5,269 nucleotides of DNA from Eubacterium sp. (GTDB taxonomy: Bacteria > Bacillota > Clostridia > Lachnospirales > Lachnospiraceae): assembly GCA_021442545.1 (NCBI GenBank), contig JABUSX010000343.1, positions 1-5,269 on the forward strand. Reading direction: 5' to 3'. A program made the translations under genes and the position numbers. Numbering within the stretch: position 1 is the first letter of the stretch; the number at the start of each line of letters is the position of its first letter. Under the pieces are notes generated by a model, which was not told the origin of the DNA, did no database searches, and worked only from the letters and a program-made list of their open reading frames with translations. This document shows positions 4,499 to 5,269 of the stretch, in pieces.

Positions 4499-5269
4499 AT
4501 GTCTACTCATAAACACATTGATAGGATCTGCATATCCGTTATCATTGCCGTACTTGTGCTGACAATACTGTTTATGAACGGCAGATCCCTCGGCATTACC
4601 GCGGAAGCCCATGCAGCCGGATACGAAAACCGGCTTTTTGATACAACCTCCGTCCATAAGATCGACATCGTCATGGATGACTGGGATTCTTTTATTGAAA
4701 ACTGTGAAAACGAAGAATACGAAGTCTGTTCTGCCGTGATCGACGGAGAAGCCTTCAAAAATATCGGAATCCGTGCAAAAGGCAATACCTCTCTTTCCAA
4801 TGTAAAATCACTTGGAAGCCAGCGCTACAGCTTCAAGATCGAATTTGACCAGTACGAATCCGGAAAAAGCTATCATGGACTCGACAAACTCTGTCTGAAT
4901 AATCTGATCCAGGATAATACTATGATGAAGGATTATCTCGTATATCAGATGATGGCGGAATTCGGTGTGAATTCTCCTCTCTGCAGCTTTGCCTATATCA
5001 CGGTAAACGGTGAAGACTGGGGTCTGTATCTTGCTGTCGAAGGCGTGGAAGATGCTTTCCTGACACGCAATTACGGAAACGATCCCGGAGAATTGTACAA
5101 ACCGGATTCAAGCAGTTTCGGCGGCGGACGCGGAAACGGCCGTGATTTCGACATGGAAAAATTCAACGAAAAATTCAATGAAACAGATGCCTCGTCTTCG
5201 GAAACCGATTCTGCCGAAACAGATGCCGATTCATCTGCCACGGTAAAAGCTGAAGGAAATACACCTCCG
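4499..5269 (+). CDS. CotH-family protein kinase, membrane-anchored, N-terminal 257 aa (runs off the window)
   Basis: The frame stays open to the last base, so the C-terminus is missing; family members with this layout are usually at least twice as long. Residues 1-9 are short and basic, then ICISVIIAVLVLTILFM (10-26) forms one membrane anchor or uncleaved signal, which puts the rest outside the cytoplasm. The CotH kinase domain follows: GIRAKGNTS (90-98), QRYSFKIEFD (108-117), LDKLCLNNLIQDNTMMKDYL (128-147), ITVNGEDWGLYLAVEGVED (167-185) and GELYKPD (197-203). CotH of Bacillus is an atypical protein kinase that phosphorylates spore coat proteins; the substrate here is unknown. After KPD comes a low-complexity insert: Gly/Ser-rich (FGGGRGNG, 207-214), then rich in Ser, Thr, Asp and Glu (228-247). 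This stretch is loop-like and could itself be phosphorylated. Whether the downstream catalytic residues are intact cannot be seen. It is the third gene of the rightward group after the VTC and DUF4956 genes. Confidence 0.92.
   Translation, partial: MSTHKHIDRICISVIIAVLVLTILFMNGRSLGITAEAHAAGYENRLFDTTSVHKIDIVMDDWDSFIENCENEEYEVCSAVIDGEAFKNIGIRAKGNTSLSNVKSLGSQRYSFKIEFDQYESGKSYHGLDKLCLNNLIQDNTMMKDYLVYQMMAEFGVNSPLCSFAYITVNGEDWGLYLAVEGVEDAFLTRNYGNDPGELYKPDSSSFGGGRGNGRDFDMEKFNEKFNETDASSSETDSAETDADSSATVKAEGNTPP

Overview
The window looks like a piece of a Clostridia chromosome (Bacillota), most likely Lachnospiraceae or a close relative. This rests on family recognition and on strong AGGAGG-type ribosome binding sites, AT-rich intergenic DNA around moderately GC-rich genes, and the gene trio VTC domain / DUF4956 / CotH. 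No marker gene fixes the taxon. Both ends cut through genes.

Layout: (1) Positions 7-576 (+) hold the C-terminal part of a sensor histidine kinase: the second HisKA helix plus the ATPase domain. An in-frame TAA at 4-6 lies directly before recognisable kinase sequence. (2) Positions 577-819 are a convergent intergenic stretch with one perfect 10-bp hairpin (714-741), probably the terminator. (3) Positions 820-2490 (-) encode a 556-aa YtcJ-type amidohydrolase of unknown substrate. (4) Positions 2491-2836 are a divergent intergenic region. It has a convincing minus-strand promoter (TATAAT, 17-bp spacer), a leader of about 135 nt with hairpins for the amidohydrolase, a weaker plus-strand promoter, and a GC-rich two-part hairpin in the leader of the rightward genes. 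(5) Positions 2837-5269 (+) hold three co-directional genes: a 223-aa VTC-type polyphosphate polymerase domain protein, a 223-aa DUF4956 membrane protein, and the first 257 residues of a membrane-anchored CotH-family kinase that runs off the window. The two gaps between them (201 and 117 nt) are not empty. The first holds 25-bp tandem repeats that resemble the end of the VTC gene; the second can fold as a compact three-way junction.

The rightward trio is the most interesting part. The VTC domain has the basic residues of a polyphosphate polymerase but no membrane segment and no SPX domain. The next gene supplies a multi-pass membrane protein, and the third supplies a protein kinase predicted to lie outside the membrane. 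A working hypothesis is a split VTC-like machine in which cytosolic polyphosphate synthesis is coupled in trans to a membrane partner, with an extracytoplasmic CotH kinase acting on secreted or cell-surface proteins. The co-occurrence of these families is known to me; the mechanistic link is inference.
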